Source: Burkholderiaceae bacterium
Lineage (GTDB): Bacteria > Pseudomonadota > Gammaproteobacteria > Burkholderiales > Burkholderiaceae_C
Assembly: GCA_913776825.1 (NCBI GenBank)
Contig: CAJYPV010000031.1
Coordinates: forward strand, 124,001 to 188,000
Length of the DNA stretch: 64,000 nucleotides
Direction: 5' to 3'
Shown here one piece after another: positions 41,188 through 52,600 of this stretch. Both the position numbers and the translations under genes were made by a program. A model generated the notes under the pieces. The model made no database searches and was not told the DNA's origin. It saw only the letters and a list, made by a program, of their open reading frames with translations. The stretch's first letter is position 1. Each line of letters starts with the position of its first letter.

Positions 41188-41787
41188 ATGGTGGCAGCAA
41201 GCGAAACGATCGATGTCCGCGACAACATCCTGGCGGTGGGTCAGCGGATCATGGCCGGCAAGGGCTTTTCCGGTGTGGGGATCAACGAGATCCTGGCCGA
41301 TGCGGGCGTGCCCAAGGGCTCGTTCTATCACTACTTCAAATCCAAGGACGCCTTCGGCGAGGCCTTGCTGAAGCGGTATTTCGACGCCTATCTCGCCGAG
41401 ATCGATGCGCTGATGCGCGAGCCCGGCCGGAACATGGCGCAGCGGCTGATCGCGTACTTCGAGTCCTGGCAGCAGAACCAGTCGTTCTCCGATTGCCAGG
41501 GCAAGTGCCTGGCGGTGAAGCTCGGCGCGGAGGTGTCCGACCTGTCCGAGTCCATGCGGCTGGCCATGAAACAGGGCACCGACCAGATCATGGCGCGCCT
41601 GGCCTACGCGATCGATGCCGGCATCGCCGAGGGCTCGCTGCGGGTGGCGGCGCCACCGGCCGAGGTGGCGGCCAATCTCTATCAGCTTTGGCTGGGCGCG
41701 AGCGTGATGGTGAAGATCGTCCGCGGGACCGGGCCTTTCGAGGCGGCCATGAAGGCCAGCCGCGCGCTGTTGCATCTCGAGGTCTGA
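41188..41787 (+). CDS. TetR/AcrR-family regulator (AcuR/NemR-like)
   Basis: Read from ATG 41188 (199 residues). N-terminal HTH: NILAVGQRIMAGKGFSGVGI and EILADAGVPKGSFYHYFKSK, which is the strong signature of the AcuR/NemR branch. The ligand domain contains ESWQQNQSFSDCQGKCLAVK, the cysteines of which sit where electrophile-sensing cysteines lie in NemR-like proteins (inference). No regulated reductase gene is adjacent on the same strand; targets may be the pgm side or elsewhere. The operator dyad directly upstream supports autoregulation. Confidence 0.9.
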   Translation: MVAASETIDVRDNILAVGQRIMAGKGFSGVGINEILADAGVPKGSFYHYFKSKDAFGEALLKRYFDAYLAEIDALMREPGRNMAQRLIAYFESWQQNQSFSDCQGKCLAVKLGAEVSDLSESMRLAMKQGTDQIMARLAYAIDAGIAEGSLRVAAPPAEVAANLYQLWLGASVMVKIVRGTGPFEAAMKASRALLHLEV

Positions 41788-41920
41788 TCGACACCGCCGC
41801 TCCAGACGGCCGACACAGACGGCTGGCGGACGACCGACGCCCGCCGCGAGCCGCACGTCGTCAACGCGCTCAGACATACTCCGCACCGGCCGCCCAGGTG
41901 GGTGACCCTTTCGACCGATG

Positions 41921-41950
41921 CCGACTGACGCTGACTGACGCTGACTGACG
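41921..41950 (+). repeat. Three tandem 10-base units
   Basis: Three units (C/T)TGACTGACG-like (CCGACTGACG, CTGACTGACG, CTGACTGACG) lie directly before the AI-2E transporter start at 41961. They could affect its leader. Confidence 0.7.
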
Positions 41951-41960
41951 ACTCCAACCG

Positions 41961-43898
41961 ATGACCGCGCCCTCTCCTCCGTCCTCTCCAAGCTCTCCGC
42001 CTGCTGCGCCCTCGCCGCCCTCGCCGCCGCCGTCCCCGCACGCTTCCGCGTTCTCTCCGCTGGCCGCCAAATTCCTGATCGGCGTGGCCGTGCTGGGCCT
42101 GCTCTATCTCGGCCGTGACGTGCTCGAGCCCGTCACCCTCGCGGCGATGCTGGCCTTCGTCCTGGCGCCGGTGGTGCGTCGCTTTCGAGGGCTGGGCCTG
42201 GGTCAGGCGCCCGCCGCGCTGGCGGCGCTGGGCGTGGCGGGGGTGCTGATGTCGCTGTTGGCAATGGTGCTCTTCGCGCAGTTGAGCGCCATGGCCCGGG
42301 AGTGGCCGGCCTATGAATCGAATGTGCGCGAGAAGGTGGTCGTGCTGCGCAAGTTCACCCTGGACCAGCTCCGTGAAGCGCAGGGGCGCGCCGGCCGCAT
42401 GGTGGGTGAGCTGACGCCCGAGGTCAGCAACGGCAGCGGCGGCAGCAGCACCGCCCCGTCGGTGAGCCTGCCGGGCGAGCGCACCGACGGCCCGTCCAGC
42501 GGCGTCGCCGCCGCCAGCACCGATGACAGCGCCGAGGTGCTGCGTCGACTGGTCGCGATGGTGTGGGGTCCCGTAGGTACGGTCGGCATCGTGGTGCTGG
42601 TGCTGATCTTTGCCCTGCTCGAACAGGATGCCCTGCGGGATCGGCTGATCCGGCTGCTGGGCGGCAGCGATGTGCGGGCGGCCACCAGCGCGGTCAATGA
42701 TGCGGGTCAGCGGCTGGCGCGCTATTTCGTTTCCCAGTTCTCGGTGAATCTGGGCGTGGCGCTGGTGATCGGCGGGCTGCTCGCCTTGCTCGGCGTGCCG
42801 CATGCAGCGGTGTGGGCGGTGCTGGCGGGCCTGCTGCGATTCATCCCCTATGTGGGCTTCCCGGCGGCGGCGCTCTTCGCCTGTCTGATGGCGGCCGCGA
42901 TGTCACCGGGCTGGGACCTGGTGTGGTCGACCGGACTGGTCTTCCTGGCCGTCGAACTGCTGGTGGCGCATGCGATCGAGCCGCAGCTCTATGGCCATGC
43001 GACCGGGCTGTCGCCGTTTTCGGTGGTGGTGTCCGCGATCTTCTGGAGTGCGCTGTGGGGGCCGGTGGGCCTGTTGCTGTCCACGCCGCTCACGCTCTGC
43101 CTGGTGGTCGCCGGCCGGCATGTGCCCGCCCTCGCCTTTCTGGACATTCTGCTCGGCGATGCGCCCGCGCTCAACCTGGCGCAGCGCTTCTATCAGCGCA
43201 GCCTGAGCGGCGATGCGGTGGAGATCCTCGCGGATGCGCGGGCATTCCTGCGCCGCAAGTCGATGGCCGCGTATTGCGATCGCGTGGTGCTGCCGGCCTT
43301 CCAGATGGCGCGCCAGGATGTGGATCAGAACCTGATCACCGCCGAGCAGCGACAGGCCGCGCAGGCGGTCGTCCTGCAGGTCTTCGCGGAGCTGAACCAT
43401 CTGCCGCGATCGCGCGCCCGGCGGCGGGCGCGGGGCGCGGTGCTGGACGGGGATCTCGGCCTGCAGATGCGCCAGGACCGGGTGATGACCGAAGGCCCCT
43501 GGCAAGGTCGACTGGATGTGCCGGCGGGCTCACTGGTGATGTGCGTCAGCATGGACGACCTGGAGGCCCACCTGATCGCCGAGCTGCTGGTGCGGGTGCT
43601 GCGCAGCGAGCACATCGATGCGCGCCACATCACGGTGCAGGAGCTGGCCACGCCGCCTGAAGACGCCCGCGCCGAATCGGTGGGCTCGGTGCTGGTGGTC
43701 GGCACGCCGGACGATCGCGCGAATGCGGCGGATGTCCAGTTGCTGAATCAGACGCTCGCCCAATTGCCGGCGGTGCATCGGGTGTCGGTGCTGCCAGGGC
43801 AGCGTCAGCTGGTGGACCAGATCGATGCGGCACTGCCGCACCGAACCGCCTACAGCTTCGAAGAAATCATCGCCTGGTTGCGGCAGAAGGCGGGCTGA
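41961..43898 (+). CDS. AI-2E/PerM-family membrane transporter with long C-terminal extension
   Basis: A 645-residue protein. After a 30-residue Pro/Ser lead (APSPPSSPSSPPAAPSPPSP) come two N-terminal membrane helices (LAAKFLIGVAVLGLLYLG, LAAMLAFVLAPVV), a third, a cytoplasmic loop with an Asp/Ser-rich insert, and four C-terminal helices with the family motif SVNLGVALVIGGLLALLGVP, LRFIPYVGFPAAALF and VELLVAHAIEPQLYGHATGL. That is the AI-2E transporter (PF01594) pattern. Members export signals or ions. Unlike the usual 350-residue protein, about 230 soluble residues follow (residues 415-645: LPAFQMARQDVDQNLITAEQ, MCVSMDDLEAHLIAELLVRV), which may be a regulatory domain. Convergent with the haloperoxidase operon end 42 bases away. 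Confidence 0.88.
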   Translation: MTAPSPPSSPSSPPAAPSPPSPPPSPHASAFSPLAAKFLIGVAVLGLLYLGRDVLEPVTLAAMLAFVLAPVVRRFRGLGLGQAPAALAALGVAGVLMSLLAMVLFAQLSAMAREWPAYESNVREKVVVLRKFTLDQLREAQGRAGRMVGELTPEVSNGSGGSSTAPSVSLPGERTDGPSSGVAAASTDDSAEVLRRLVAMVWGPVGTVGIVVLVLIFALLEQDALRDRLIRLLGGSDVRAATSAVNDAGQRLARYFVSQFSVNLGVALVIGGLLALLGVPHAAVWAVLAGLLRFIPYVGFPAAALFACLMAAAMSPGWDLVWSTGLVFLAVELLVAHAIEPQLYGHATGLSPFSVVVSAIFWSALWGPVGLLLSTPLTLCLVVAGRHVPALAFLDILLGDAPALNLAQRFYQRSLSGDAVEILADARAFLRRKSMAAYCDRVVLPAFQMARQDVDQNLITAEQRQAAQAVVLQVFAELNHLPRSRARRRARGAVLDGDLGLQMRQDRVMTEGPWQGRLDVPAGSLVMCVSMDDLEAHLIAELLVRVLRSEHIDARHITVQELATPPEDARAESVGSVLVVGTPDDRANAADVQLLNQTLAQLPAVHRVSVLPGQRQLVDQIDAALPHRTAYSFEEIIAWLRQKAG

Positions 43899-43940
43899 GG
43901 GCTCGCGCCCTCGCCTCGCGCGACGCTCGGCATCAACGAC

Positions 43941-45221
43941 TCACGCCGCGATCTGCTTGAGCACCTTCTGCGCCACCTTGCGGCCGGTCATCAGGCCGTC
44001 GTCGTTGTCGTGGCGGAAATGGATGCCGCCCAGCAGTCGTGACAGCGCCGCCTCTTCCGCCATCGCTTCCATGGCAGCCGCGCGGGCCGGAATGTAGGTG
44101 CCGATCACGCGTCCGCCCGCGCCGCTGAAGGTGGCATGGCCGGAGGTGTAGCCCGGGAACGGCGGCGTCAGGATGGCGGAGCGGAAGGTGACGTTCAGCA
44201 GCCGCTTCGCGCAGGTGATCGGTCGCGCGGTCCAGTAGTGGTACTTGGTTTCCCAGCAGGCGATGAAGCCATCGGCCATGGCCACGTTCAGGTGCAGGAA
44301 CAGGCGCGTGGTGGTGGCCTCGTCCAGACCGGCCGCCAACGATTCCTCGATCGCGATGTTGTTCCAGTGTCCGGGCGGTGTGACCGAGCCGTGACCATCC
44401 ACCCAGAACTTGGCGATGGCCAGTTGGTCGGGCGTCAGGTTCTTGTTGATCCGGATCACCTCTTCCAGGTCCGCCATGTGGCGCGGTGAGCCGTACTCCG
44501 GCGGCGTGGGACGGAACTCCGCGTTGTCCACCAGGCTCCAGGTGCGCCACTGCGGCGCGAAAGGCTCATCGGGCGGGTAGTAGTGATAGGGCTCGGTCGG
44601 CTCCCAGGAGCTCGGGCCGAAGTAGCGTCCCTCGCCGTAATACTGCAGCCGCACGCCGTTCCAGCCGCGCTGGGCGCCGTCGGTGTCGCCGTGACGGACC
44701 ACCTGCTGGCCGATGGATTCGCCCAGCTTCAGTGCGGCCTTGGTGTCGTTGGAGAGGCTGTCCTTGGACGCGCCGCTCACCCGTGCCGCGACGCAGGTCG
44801 CGATGCGGTCGAAGGCCTTTTCCTCGGCGTTGAACAGATAGCCCATCACCTGTGCGGCCGCCATCGGCACGACCAGGCGCGGATTCATCTGCATGTCCAG
44901 CGCGCACTGGCGGGCATCGTGCATCGCCACATGCAGCAGCGCCAGACCGCGCGCGGCGCGCGTCGGCGAGATCTTGTGCTTCACATGCCGCTCGAGCTGC
45001 AGACGGGTCAGCGGCACGGTGAGCGGCTCGCGCTTCCAGCGCTCGACCACCTGCTCGGCTTCGGCATCGGCCGCGGCCCAGGCATGGAAGACCGAAGTGG
45101 GCGGCGATACCCAGCTGGCGTCACTCGGCGTGGGTTCGTAACGCAGCACCGTGTTGCCGGCCCACGAGGGCGCGGCCAGCCACAGGGCGCCTGGGATGGC
45201 GAGGAAATGACGTCGTTTCAT
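43941..45221 (-). CDS. Vanadium-dependent haloperoxidase-like, Tat-exported
   Basis: A 426-residue member of the vanadium haloperoxidase/PAP2 superfamily. The vanadate (or phosphate) pocket is complete: KYHYWTARP (KX6RP), PPFPGYTSGHATFSGA (the PSGH motif as TSGH), and SRLLGGIHFRHDND (SRX5HX3D). The N-terminus MKRRHFLAIPGALWLAAPSW has RRHFL followed by a hydrophobic run, a Tat-type signal, so the enzyme likely folds in the cytosol and is exported to the periplasm. It should oxidise halides with peroxide or hydrolyse phosphate. It is the last gene of the giant-protein operon, overlapping the ankyrin gene by ATGA. Confidence 0.88.
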   Translation of the reverse strand: MKRRHFLAIPGALWLAAPSWAGNTVLRYEPTPSDASWVSPPTSVFHAWAAADAEAEQVVERWKREPLTVPLTRLQLERHVKHKISPTRAARGLALLHVAMHDARQCALDMQMNPRLVVPMAAAQVMGYLFNAEEKAFDRIATCVAARVSGASKDSLSNDTKAALKLGESIGQQVVRHGDTDGAQRGWNGVRLQYYGEGRYFGPSSWEPTEPYHYYPPDEPFAPQWRTWSLVDNAEFRPTPPEYGSPRHMADLEEVIRINKNLTPDQLAIAKFWVDGHGSVTPPGHWNNIAIEESLAAGLDEATTTRLFLHLNVAMADGFIACWETKYHYWTARPITCAKRLLNVTFRSAILTPPFPGYTSGHATFSGAGGRVIGTYIPARAAAMEAMAEEAALSRLLGGIHFRHDNDDGLMTGRKVAQKVLKQIAA

Positions 45222-45961
45222 TGGGGTGCCGATGCCGCCGAAGCGGTCGAAACCGCAGGCGACGCACTCGCGGCCTGCAGCAGTTGAACCAGGTCGTTGC
45301 GACCGATGCGGGTGGCCAGATCCACCGGTGTCTGACCGAAGGCGTTCGCCCGCTGGGTGGCACCCGCCGCCAGCAAGGCCTTCACCATCGGCGCCTGACC
45401 GGACTGCACCGCCAGACTCAGCGGCGAGGCGATCTTGGGATCCGTCGGATTGATCGTCGCGCCCTTGGCGATGAGCAGATTCACCAGCTTGAGGTGACCG
45501 CAGTAAGCAGCCAGCGCCAGCGGCGTGTAGCCCTGCCAGTCGACCGCATCGACCGGCGCGCCGCCGTTGAGCAGCAGCACGGCCACCCGCTCATGCCCCT
45601 GAGCGGCCGCATTGTGCAGCGGCGTGACGCGGCGCTTCGGCTCGACCGACGCGGCCGGCACGCCGGCGGTGAGCAGCCAGCCGACGATGGTGGCATCGCC
45701 CTGCGCCGCATATTGCACCAGGCGCTCAGCGGTCGGGGTCAGGCCTTGCTCGGCGAGCTTGGCACGTGCCGCCGCACGGGCGGCGTCGGTGGGCGTGGCC
45801 TCCGTCGCGATCGGCGCGACGGGCGTCAGCGCCTGCGCGGCCTGAAGGCCTGCGAGGTCCAGCGCGCCGATCAGGCTCAAGGAGAGCGCCGTGGCCAGCC
45901 AGGTGCGGGCGGGACGGCGAGGCACCCGTCGGAGTGGAAAGGAACGGTCGGTCATCGACAT
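45218..45961 (-). CDS. Secreted ankyrin-repeat protein
   Basis: Read from ATG 45961 (247 residues); ATG 45955 is an equal alternative and the TTG at 45979 is less likely. N-terminal signal peptide (ARTWLATALSLSLIGALD, then AAQA). After an Ala-rich spacer there are about five ankyrin repeats from residue 80 on: VTPLHNAAAQGHERVAVLLL, GYTPLALAAYCGHLKLVNLL, SPLSLAVQSGQAPMVKALLA, QTPVDLATRIGRNDLVQLLQ. A protein-protein scaffold, probably periplasmic. It overlaps the haloperoxidase start by ATGA and likely supports that enzyme or the operon's surface proteins. Ank partners of periplasmic peroxidases are known (for example catalase-AnkB pairs in Pseudomonas). Confidence 0.87.
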   Translation of the reverse strand: MSMTDRSFPLRRVPRRPARTWLATALSLSLIGALDLAGLQAAQALTPVAPIATEATPTDAARAAARAKLAEQGLTPTAERLVQYAAQGDATIVGWLLTAGVPAASVEPKRRVTPLHNAAAQGHERVAVLLLNGGAPVDAVDWQGYTPLALAAYCGHLKLVNLLIAKGATINPTDPKIASPLSLAVQSGQAPMVKALLAAGATQRANAFGQTPVDLATRIGRNDLVQLLQAASASPAVSTASAASAPQ

Positions 45962-46043
45962 CAAGAGATCGGTGATCAAGAGAAGATCGTCATCGGGCGG
46001 TCACCCGCGACGTTCGCCGCGTGGCCGCAGCAGGACCTGCGGC

Positions 46044-46613
46044 TCAGCGGCTCGGCGGGACCGGCCGAGACAGCCAGCCGCCCACCAGGCTGCGGGTCTT
46101 GTCCAGCGGCGGCGGGTTGCCGACGTACTGCCAGCCCATGCCGCCGGCGGGCTCCACACCGATCATCGCCGGCAAGGCCGGCAGATGCAGGGTCGCCGCC
46201 ACGACCGAGGCCGGCGCGGTGTACCAGGCGGCCTGCGGCAGACGGCTCGCATGCTCGCGCTGCAAGGCATTCACCGCGTTCTCGGGACCGACGATCACGA
46301 TGTGCAGCCCCTGCCCTTCCGAGCCGCTGGCGCGCAGCGTCTGCAACAGGCTTTGCGAGGCGGCGACATTGGTGTCGACCACCACCAGCAAGCTGTGCGC
46401 CGACGGCGCGAGCTCACGGCTGCTGACCGCCTCGCCCGTGGGCAAGGGGCGCAGCGCCAGGGTCGGCAGCGGACGCGACTTGGAGACGGGCACGGCGGCT
46501 GGCGCGGCCGTGGTCTGCGCCATCACCAGTCCGGGCACCAGGCCAGCGCCGATCAGCGCCAGTCCGACGCCGGCCAGCCGGCAACGAGAGAGGATGGACA
46601 TCGCGTGCTTCAT
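46044..46613 (-). CDS. Small secreted protein of the giant-protein operon
   Basis: A 189-residue protein with signal peptide (CRLAGVGLALIGAGLVPGLV, cleavage after MAQ). The mature part is Pro/Ala-rich at first and then alternates strands and helices (SAHSLLVVVDTNVAASQSLL, LHIVIVGPENAVNALQREH, ASRLPQAAWYTAPASVV). The LVVVD... and IVIVG patterns hint at a thioredoxin-like or Rossmann-like fold without a CxxC. It overlaps the end of the 3647-aa gene by ATGA, so its production is tied to the giant. Resembles a TIGR03765-type integrating-element protein only loosely. Function unknown. Confidence 0.75.
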   Translation of the reverse strand: MKHAMSILSRCRLAGVGLALIGAGLVPGLVMAQTTAAPAAVPVSKSRPLPTLALRPLPTGEAVSSRELAPSAHSLLVVVDTNVAASQSLLQTLRASGSEGQGLHIVIVGPENAVNALQREHASRLPQAAWYTAPASVVAATLHLPALPAMIGVEPAGGMGWQYVGNPPPLDKTRSLVGGWLSRPVPPSR

Positions 46614-49600
46614 GGAAGGTTGAAGTTTTTGATCTGAGGTCTCTCGGTGCTGCCGATGCCGAGGAACTGCGCCGGCACCGTGCCGTCCCGCAAGCCCTCG
46701 CCCTGCTGACGCGCCGCCGCCGCCTCCTGCGGGCTGCTCACCACCGCGTAGTTGAGCAGACGGACCGTCTGCCCGGCACCGATGGTCAGCTGGTAGCGGC
46801 TATAGGCCAGGCCCTCGCTGAAGGTCACCAGCGATGGCGCCGTGCCGCCGGCACCGGCCATCACCAGCGCGACCGCGCCGCCGTAGTCGCCTTCCGGCGG
46901 TGCGAACTGAGCCAGTCGGCGACCGTTGGTGGCCGGGTCCACCAGGATCCGGCTGCCGGAGCCACTGATCGGATCCGCCGTCAGCTCCACGGGCACCACG
47001 ATCTCCGAAGGGCCCAGGTTGGTCAGCGTTTCCAGCACACGGGCGAATCCCCCGGCGGCCGGCACGTAGACGCGACGGCTGACTTCCAGCTGGCCCATCG
47101 AGAACGGACCGATTTCCAGCTCACGGCGGTCTTGCAGGACCAGCGCGCCATCGGACGACGGGAACGGCAGGCCCTTGACGGCCAACTGCATGCCTGCGCC
47201 GGAGAACGGCTCGCCGCCGCCTTCCGGCATCCCGAACGGATAGATCGTGCCGTCGCCGTACACATCGATCCGATAGTTGTTGCTCGGGTCATCGAGGCCA
47301 TGGCCCAGGCGAACGCCGGTGCCCATGACGACGTCGACCGTCACCGTCTCGTCGGCCTTGGCCCGGCCGCGGGCCAGGCCCAGGTTCTCGTAGTTGTCGC
47401 TGTCATAGGCGAGCAGCTGGAAGCCGCCGGGCGCCACGTCGGAGAAGGTGAAACGACCGTCGCCATCGGTCCACACCGAGCGCAGTCCGTCGGTGAAGAG
47501 CGCGCCGCCCGAGGTCAGACGCAGGCGCACTTCCGAACTCACGATCGGTGATCCCGACGCGTCGGTCAGACGCCCCTCCACCGTGCCCGCTGCCGGGAAC
47601 TGCAGGTTCAGCTCGAGCGCCTGGCCCTGAGCGGCCAAGGTGCCGGTGGCGGTCGCCAGATTCAGACCGCCCGGATGGATGGCCGTGACGGTGACATCAC
47701 CCAGCACCACGCGGCTGAACTCGTAGCGGCCTTCCCCGTCGGTGAACACGCGCTGGTCCAGCGACAGTCCGGTGCTGCGGGCATACACCTGCACCTCGGT
47801 CATCGGCTCGCCATTCTGGTTGCGCACCACACCCGTGATCCGTCCGGTGGCCGGCAGCACGCCTTGCAGCGTGAGCGCGGCCTGGTCGGACGTCAGGGTG
47901 AACGGCACTTCCACGTACAGACCGCTGCTGTAGGCGTCTTGCAGACGCGCCACATGGTCACCCGCCGGCAGGCCGTAGAACACCAGGTTGCCCTGGTCAT
48001 CCATCTCGCCGTTGACGGTGCGGTCAGGCAGTTGCACATAGCCCGACGGTTGAGTGACCGGCGTGCCATCGCCATACCGCAGCGAGGCGCGCACGACGCT
48101 CATGATCACCGTCACATCGGTCGTCTGGTTGTTGACCGCCGTGCCGGTCACCGGACCGAAGTGGCCTTCGTAATGGAAGGTGCCATCCACGCTGATCGGG
48201 CCCGGAATCACCGAGTCGAACTCGACCCAGGTGCCGACGCAAGGCACGTAGTAGCGGTCATAACGGCCGACCTCACCGCCCTCGCCGCCTTCGGACATCC
48301 GGCGCACCGACGGCGGGCCTTCGCCACCACCGCCACCGCCGGATCCCATGGTCAGGGACAGGCGATAGCAGGCCGGGTCGGACGGCACGCTGTTGTCGGC
48401 CATCTGCACCTGCACCCGCACGCGGCCGGTGGGCATGTCGATGGTGAGATCCAGCGGCACTTCCGCGCCATGGGTCGGGATCGAGGTCGTGCCGGTGCCG
48501 GTGAAGGTGCCGAACGGCGTCCAGTAGCTCGCCTGCACGTCCAGCGATCGGCCCGCCGGCAGCCCATCGATGCGGTAAGCGCCTTGGTCGTCGGTGTAGC
48601 CGTAGCGGTTGCCGCTGCCTTCCACCGGATCGGCAAAGCTCGCCATGACCTGCACGTTCGGGATGCCTTCGCCATTGGAGCGACGCACTGTGCCGACCAC
48701 GCTGCCGACCGACACCATGCGCAGGTCCTGGACCAGGGCCTGACCCGCGGTCGGCGTGACGGTCTCGACCGTGCGCAGTCCGCTTTGCGGCTCGTACACG
48801 GTGAGGGTCAACGGCTGACCGGCCGGCACCACGTTGAACACGTAGCGACCGGTGGAATCGGACTGCACACCCGTCAGATAGCGGCCGTTCTGGAAACGAA
48901 GCTCCACATAGACGTTGGGCGCCGCGTCTCCCGCGCCATTCAACGTCCGACCACTGAGGCTGGCCTGCGCGAGCGCCAGTTGCACCGTGTGGGTCGAGCC
49001 GTCGGTCACGGTCAGGGACTTCGAGGCGGCCACGATGGCGTTGTCCGGATGGGTGGCGGTCAGGATCACCTGCTCGCCATAACCGGTCACGGTCAACACC
49101 TCGCTCACCGACTTGCCACTGCTGAAGATCAGCGAGCCGACATTGCGCTGGCCCGACTCGTCCGCCAGCAGCAACGGCACTTGTCCCGGCACCCGCAGGC
49201 CCGCGCCTTCGATGCTGGCCTGCACCTGGAAGGTGCTGATGACCGGCATGGTCAGGTCGATGACGCTGGTGTTGCCGGCGCTCACCTGGCTCGAGTTCGA
49301 GCGAATCGCCTGGCCGCTGATCGGGTCCATGGCCCGGGCGACCGTCCAGCTGACCGGCACGCCGGACACCGTGAACTGACCCGTCGCGTCGGACTTGACC
49401 CGCGTGCGCAGGCGCAGCGTGTCATTGCTCTCGATCTCGACGGTCTGGCCGGCGATCGGCGTCGTGCCATCAACCCGGAACACCGTGCCCCGGACCGTGC
49501 CACCCGCCGCATACGGCACCACTTCCGCCGCAGCACCGTTGACCTTCACCTGCAGCCGGTAGCCACCGAGGTAGCTGGTGTTGGTGTAGTACGGCGAGAT

Positions 49601-52600
49601 GACGATGCCGTAGGTGCCGTCGGCAGGCGCGGTGATCGCGGTCAGGTTGTTCAGCTCGTTGTATTGCGCGAAGCTGTTGCGGCTGTCGTAGCCATAACCA
49701 CGAGCCAGCTCGCGCAGTTCCGGCGAGAACACCGCCGCACGGGTCAGGTAACCCGACGGCTGACCCTGCACCGCCGCGCCGTTGATGCCGACCGAGATCA
49801 CATCACCCGCCTTGGCCTGCACCGACAGCACCTGACGTTCGGTCACGAAGGTGTAGACGCCGAAGTAATCCAGCTTGGCCGTGAGGCTGAGCGTCTGGCT
49901 CATGGTGCGACCGTCCACGCTCGCATCCACGGTGCCGCGCACCGAGGTCGTCATGCCCGTATCGGTCTGCACGCGGACGGTGTAGGCACCCTCCCAGACC
50001 GAGTTGATGGTCAGACGGCCCTGGCTGTTGGTGCGGCCCATGTAGCAGTCGGTGCACTGACCATCGGTCATGTAGACCGACGCATTGGCCACCGCCGAGT
50101 TGCCGGTGTCCGCATTGACCAGCCGCACATCGAGGCTGGCGCGCGCCGGCAGGTTCAGCGTCAGGGCGCGTTGCTCGTTGTTGACCGTGATGGTGCCCGA
50201 CGACGTCACCCAGCCGTTGCTGTAGTAGTTGTCGTTGATGTGGCGCACGCGCACGGTGTAGTTGCCTTCCGGCACCAGGAAGTTGAGCACGCCCTGGGCA
50301 TCGGTGCGGCCGGCCAGCACTTCGCCGTTGATCGCGTCCGAGGTCAGGTAGACCGGCACATCCGGTGCGACGGCGCCGCGTGCGAACTTGACGGTCAGCG
50401 TCATCGCGCCGGTGCCGATCAGGGTGACCGACTCATTGTTGGTCTGGCCCTGCGACACCGCGATCACGCGTCGCGTCTGCGCCTGGGTGCGGGGATCGGT
50501 CACCGACATCAGCCAGTTGCCCACCGGCAAGGCGGACAGCTGGAAGCGGCCCAGCGAGTCGGTCGTGGTGCTGCGAGTCAGGTAACGGCCGTCTTGCGAC
50601 TGCAACGTCACCCATCCGCCCACCGAGGCTTCGCCATTGGCGGTCACGACCGCGCCGGTCACGCCACCGGTGGCTTCGAGCGCCAGGTCGGTCACACGGA
50701 CTTCACCCAGGACCACTGTCGTGCCAGCGGCGGTGCCGGTCAGCGCCGAGCCTTGCGGATGCGGCACGTTGATGGACAGATCTCTGGTTCCAGCGGGCAG
50801 GCCCGGGAACACATAGGTGCCATCCGCCGCGATCGACACGCCGGCCTGGTAGCCGTTGACGTTGGTCGCGACCGTGCCCGAAGTCACGCCGAAATCAGCC
50901 GGTCCTATCACCGTGCCGGTCAGGATGCCCGACGGGAAGATCACATCCACCGTATCCGGCGTCTGGCCACCCGTCAGCTTGACGGTGCCCGCCAGCGACG
51001 GCAGGCGGGTCAGCACATGGCCCGTGGGCGTGTAGTACTGGCACTGCACCGCGTTGGCACGCACCTCCACGTCCGATCCCACCGGCAGGCTGATCGAGCC
51101 GCGGTCCAGCAGCACACCGGCGAAGGTGTAGGTGCCGTCCGCTGCCGTGCGCAGCGAGCCGAGATCGGAGGCCAGGCAGCCGCCGTTCGTGTAGGTGCGG
51201 TTGAACAGCGGATGGCTGCTGCGCACCTGGAAGCTGTTGTTGCCCACCACCGTGCGCTGATCACCTTCCAGCAGACGGCCGCGCACCGCGCCGGTCAGGC
51301 TCGGCAACGCGTCCACCGTGCTCTGGCCTTCCGGCAGGCGGAAGTTCAGCACGCTGGCACGTTCCTCGTCCGTCAGGGACTGCAGCGCTTCAGGCGGCAG
51401 TTGGGTCAGTCGCTCGGCCGCCGCGATCGCGCCGGCTCGGTTGACCTGCTGCACCTGGAAGTGCAGCAGCGAGACCCGGCCACCCGCCGGCACCGTCACG
51501 CTGGACCACTGGGTCTTCAGCGTCAGGTTGTCGGCGTCGAACCGGAACACATCGGTCGACAGGCCGGCCTGCGCATTCGAGAGCACGGTGGCCGTGGCGG
51601 GCGTCGACAAGGTGTTGAACGGGTCCACATCGTTGTCGTCGTCCAGCACCGCCCACAGGTCGCCCTGCGCGCCAGCTTGCAGCGTGTTGCTGCCGGTCGA
51701 GCCGCGGATCACCGACGGCACGCCGTAGTAGCCGGCATAGCGGGTGTCCAGCGCCACCGACACCGTCACCGGGCTGGTGCCGGTGTTCTCCAGCACATCC
51801 AGATAGCGGGCGAAGTAACCACCGCGCGGCACGTACACCTTGCGGGTGACGTTCAGGCCGGCGATCGGCGTGGGCTGGGCGATCGCGAACTGCCGGCGAC
51901 CGACTTCCAGCAGCGCGCTGCTGTCACCGGTGAAGGCCTGGCCGTTGATGCTCAGCTTCGCGGCACCGCTGTTGTAGACCGGATAGTTCGACGACCACCA
52001 GTCCACCTGATGACGCCAGCCGCCGCCCACATCGCCACCGCTCTGGATGTCGTAGAGGAAGTCGTTGGCGTCCCACAGGTTGGCGGGCAAGGAGATGCGG
52101 TTGTCCGCCAGCACCAGCTTGATCGACGGTTCTTCACCATCGGTCGACAGCGACACGTCGGCATCCGCGAATTTCGCGTTGGCAGGATCCTCCGCCGACA
52201 CGGTGTGCTGTCGCAGCAGCAGGCCCGCGAAGCGGAAGCCGCCGAGCGAATCCGAATTGCCGGTCTTCAAGACCTTGCCGTCAGCGCCACGGAGCGTCAG
52301 CGCCACGCCGGCCGCCGGCGTCACGCCGTCGGGGCGCAGCACCTGGCCGACGATGGCGGCGGCCGGGGGCAGATCCAGCGTCAGATCGCCCACGCTGCCG
52401 TTCTCCGCCACCAGCGCCGAGCCCGATGCCTGCAGCGAGCTGTTGTCCGGGTGCCAGGTGCGGACCGCCAGCGGCGTGGCCGACGGCACTTCGAGGGTGG
52501 CGATGCCTGCGCCGTTGGTCGTGGCGGACAGGTAGTCATTGACGACCACACGCGTCGCCGCGGCCGGCACGCCGCGGGCATAGCGCACCAGCACCCGCAG

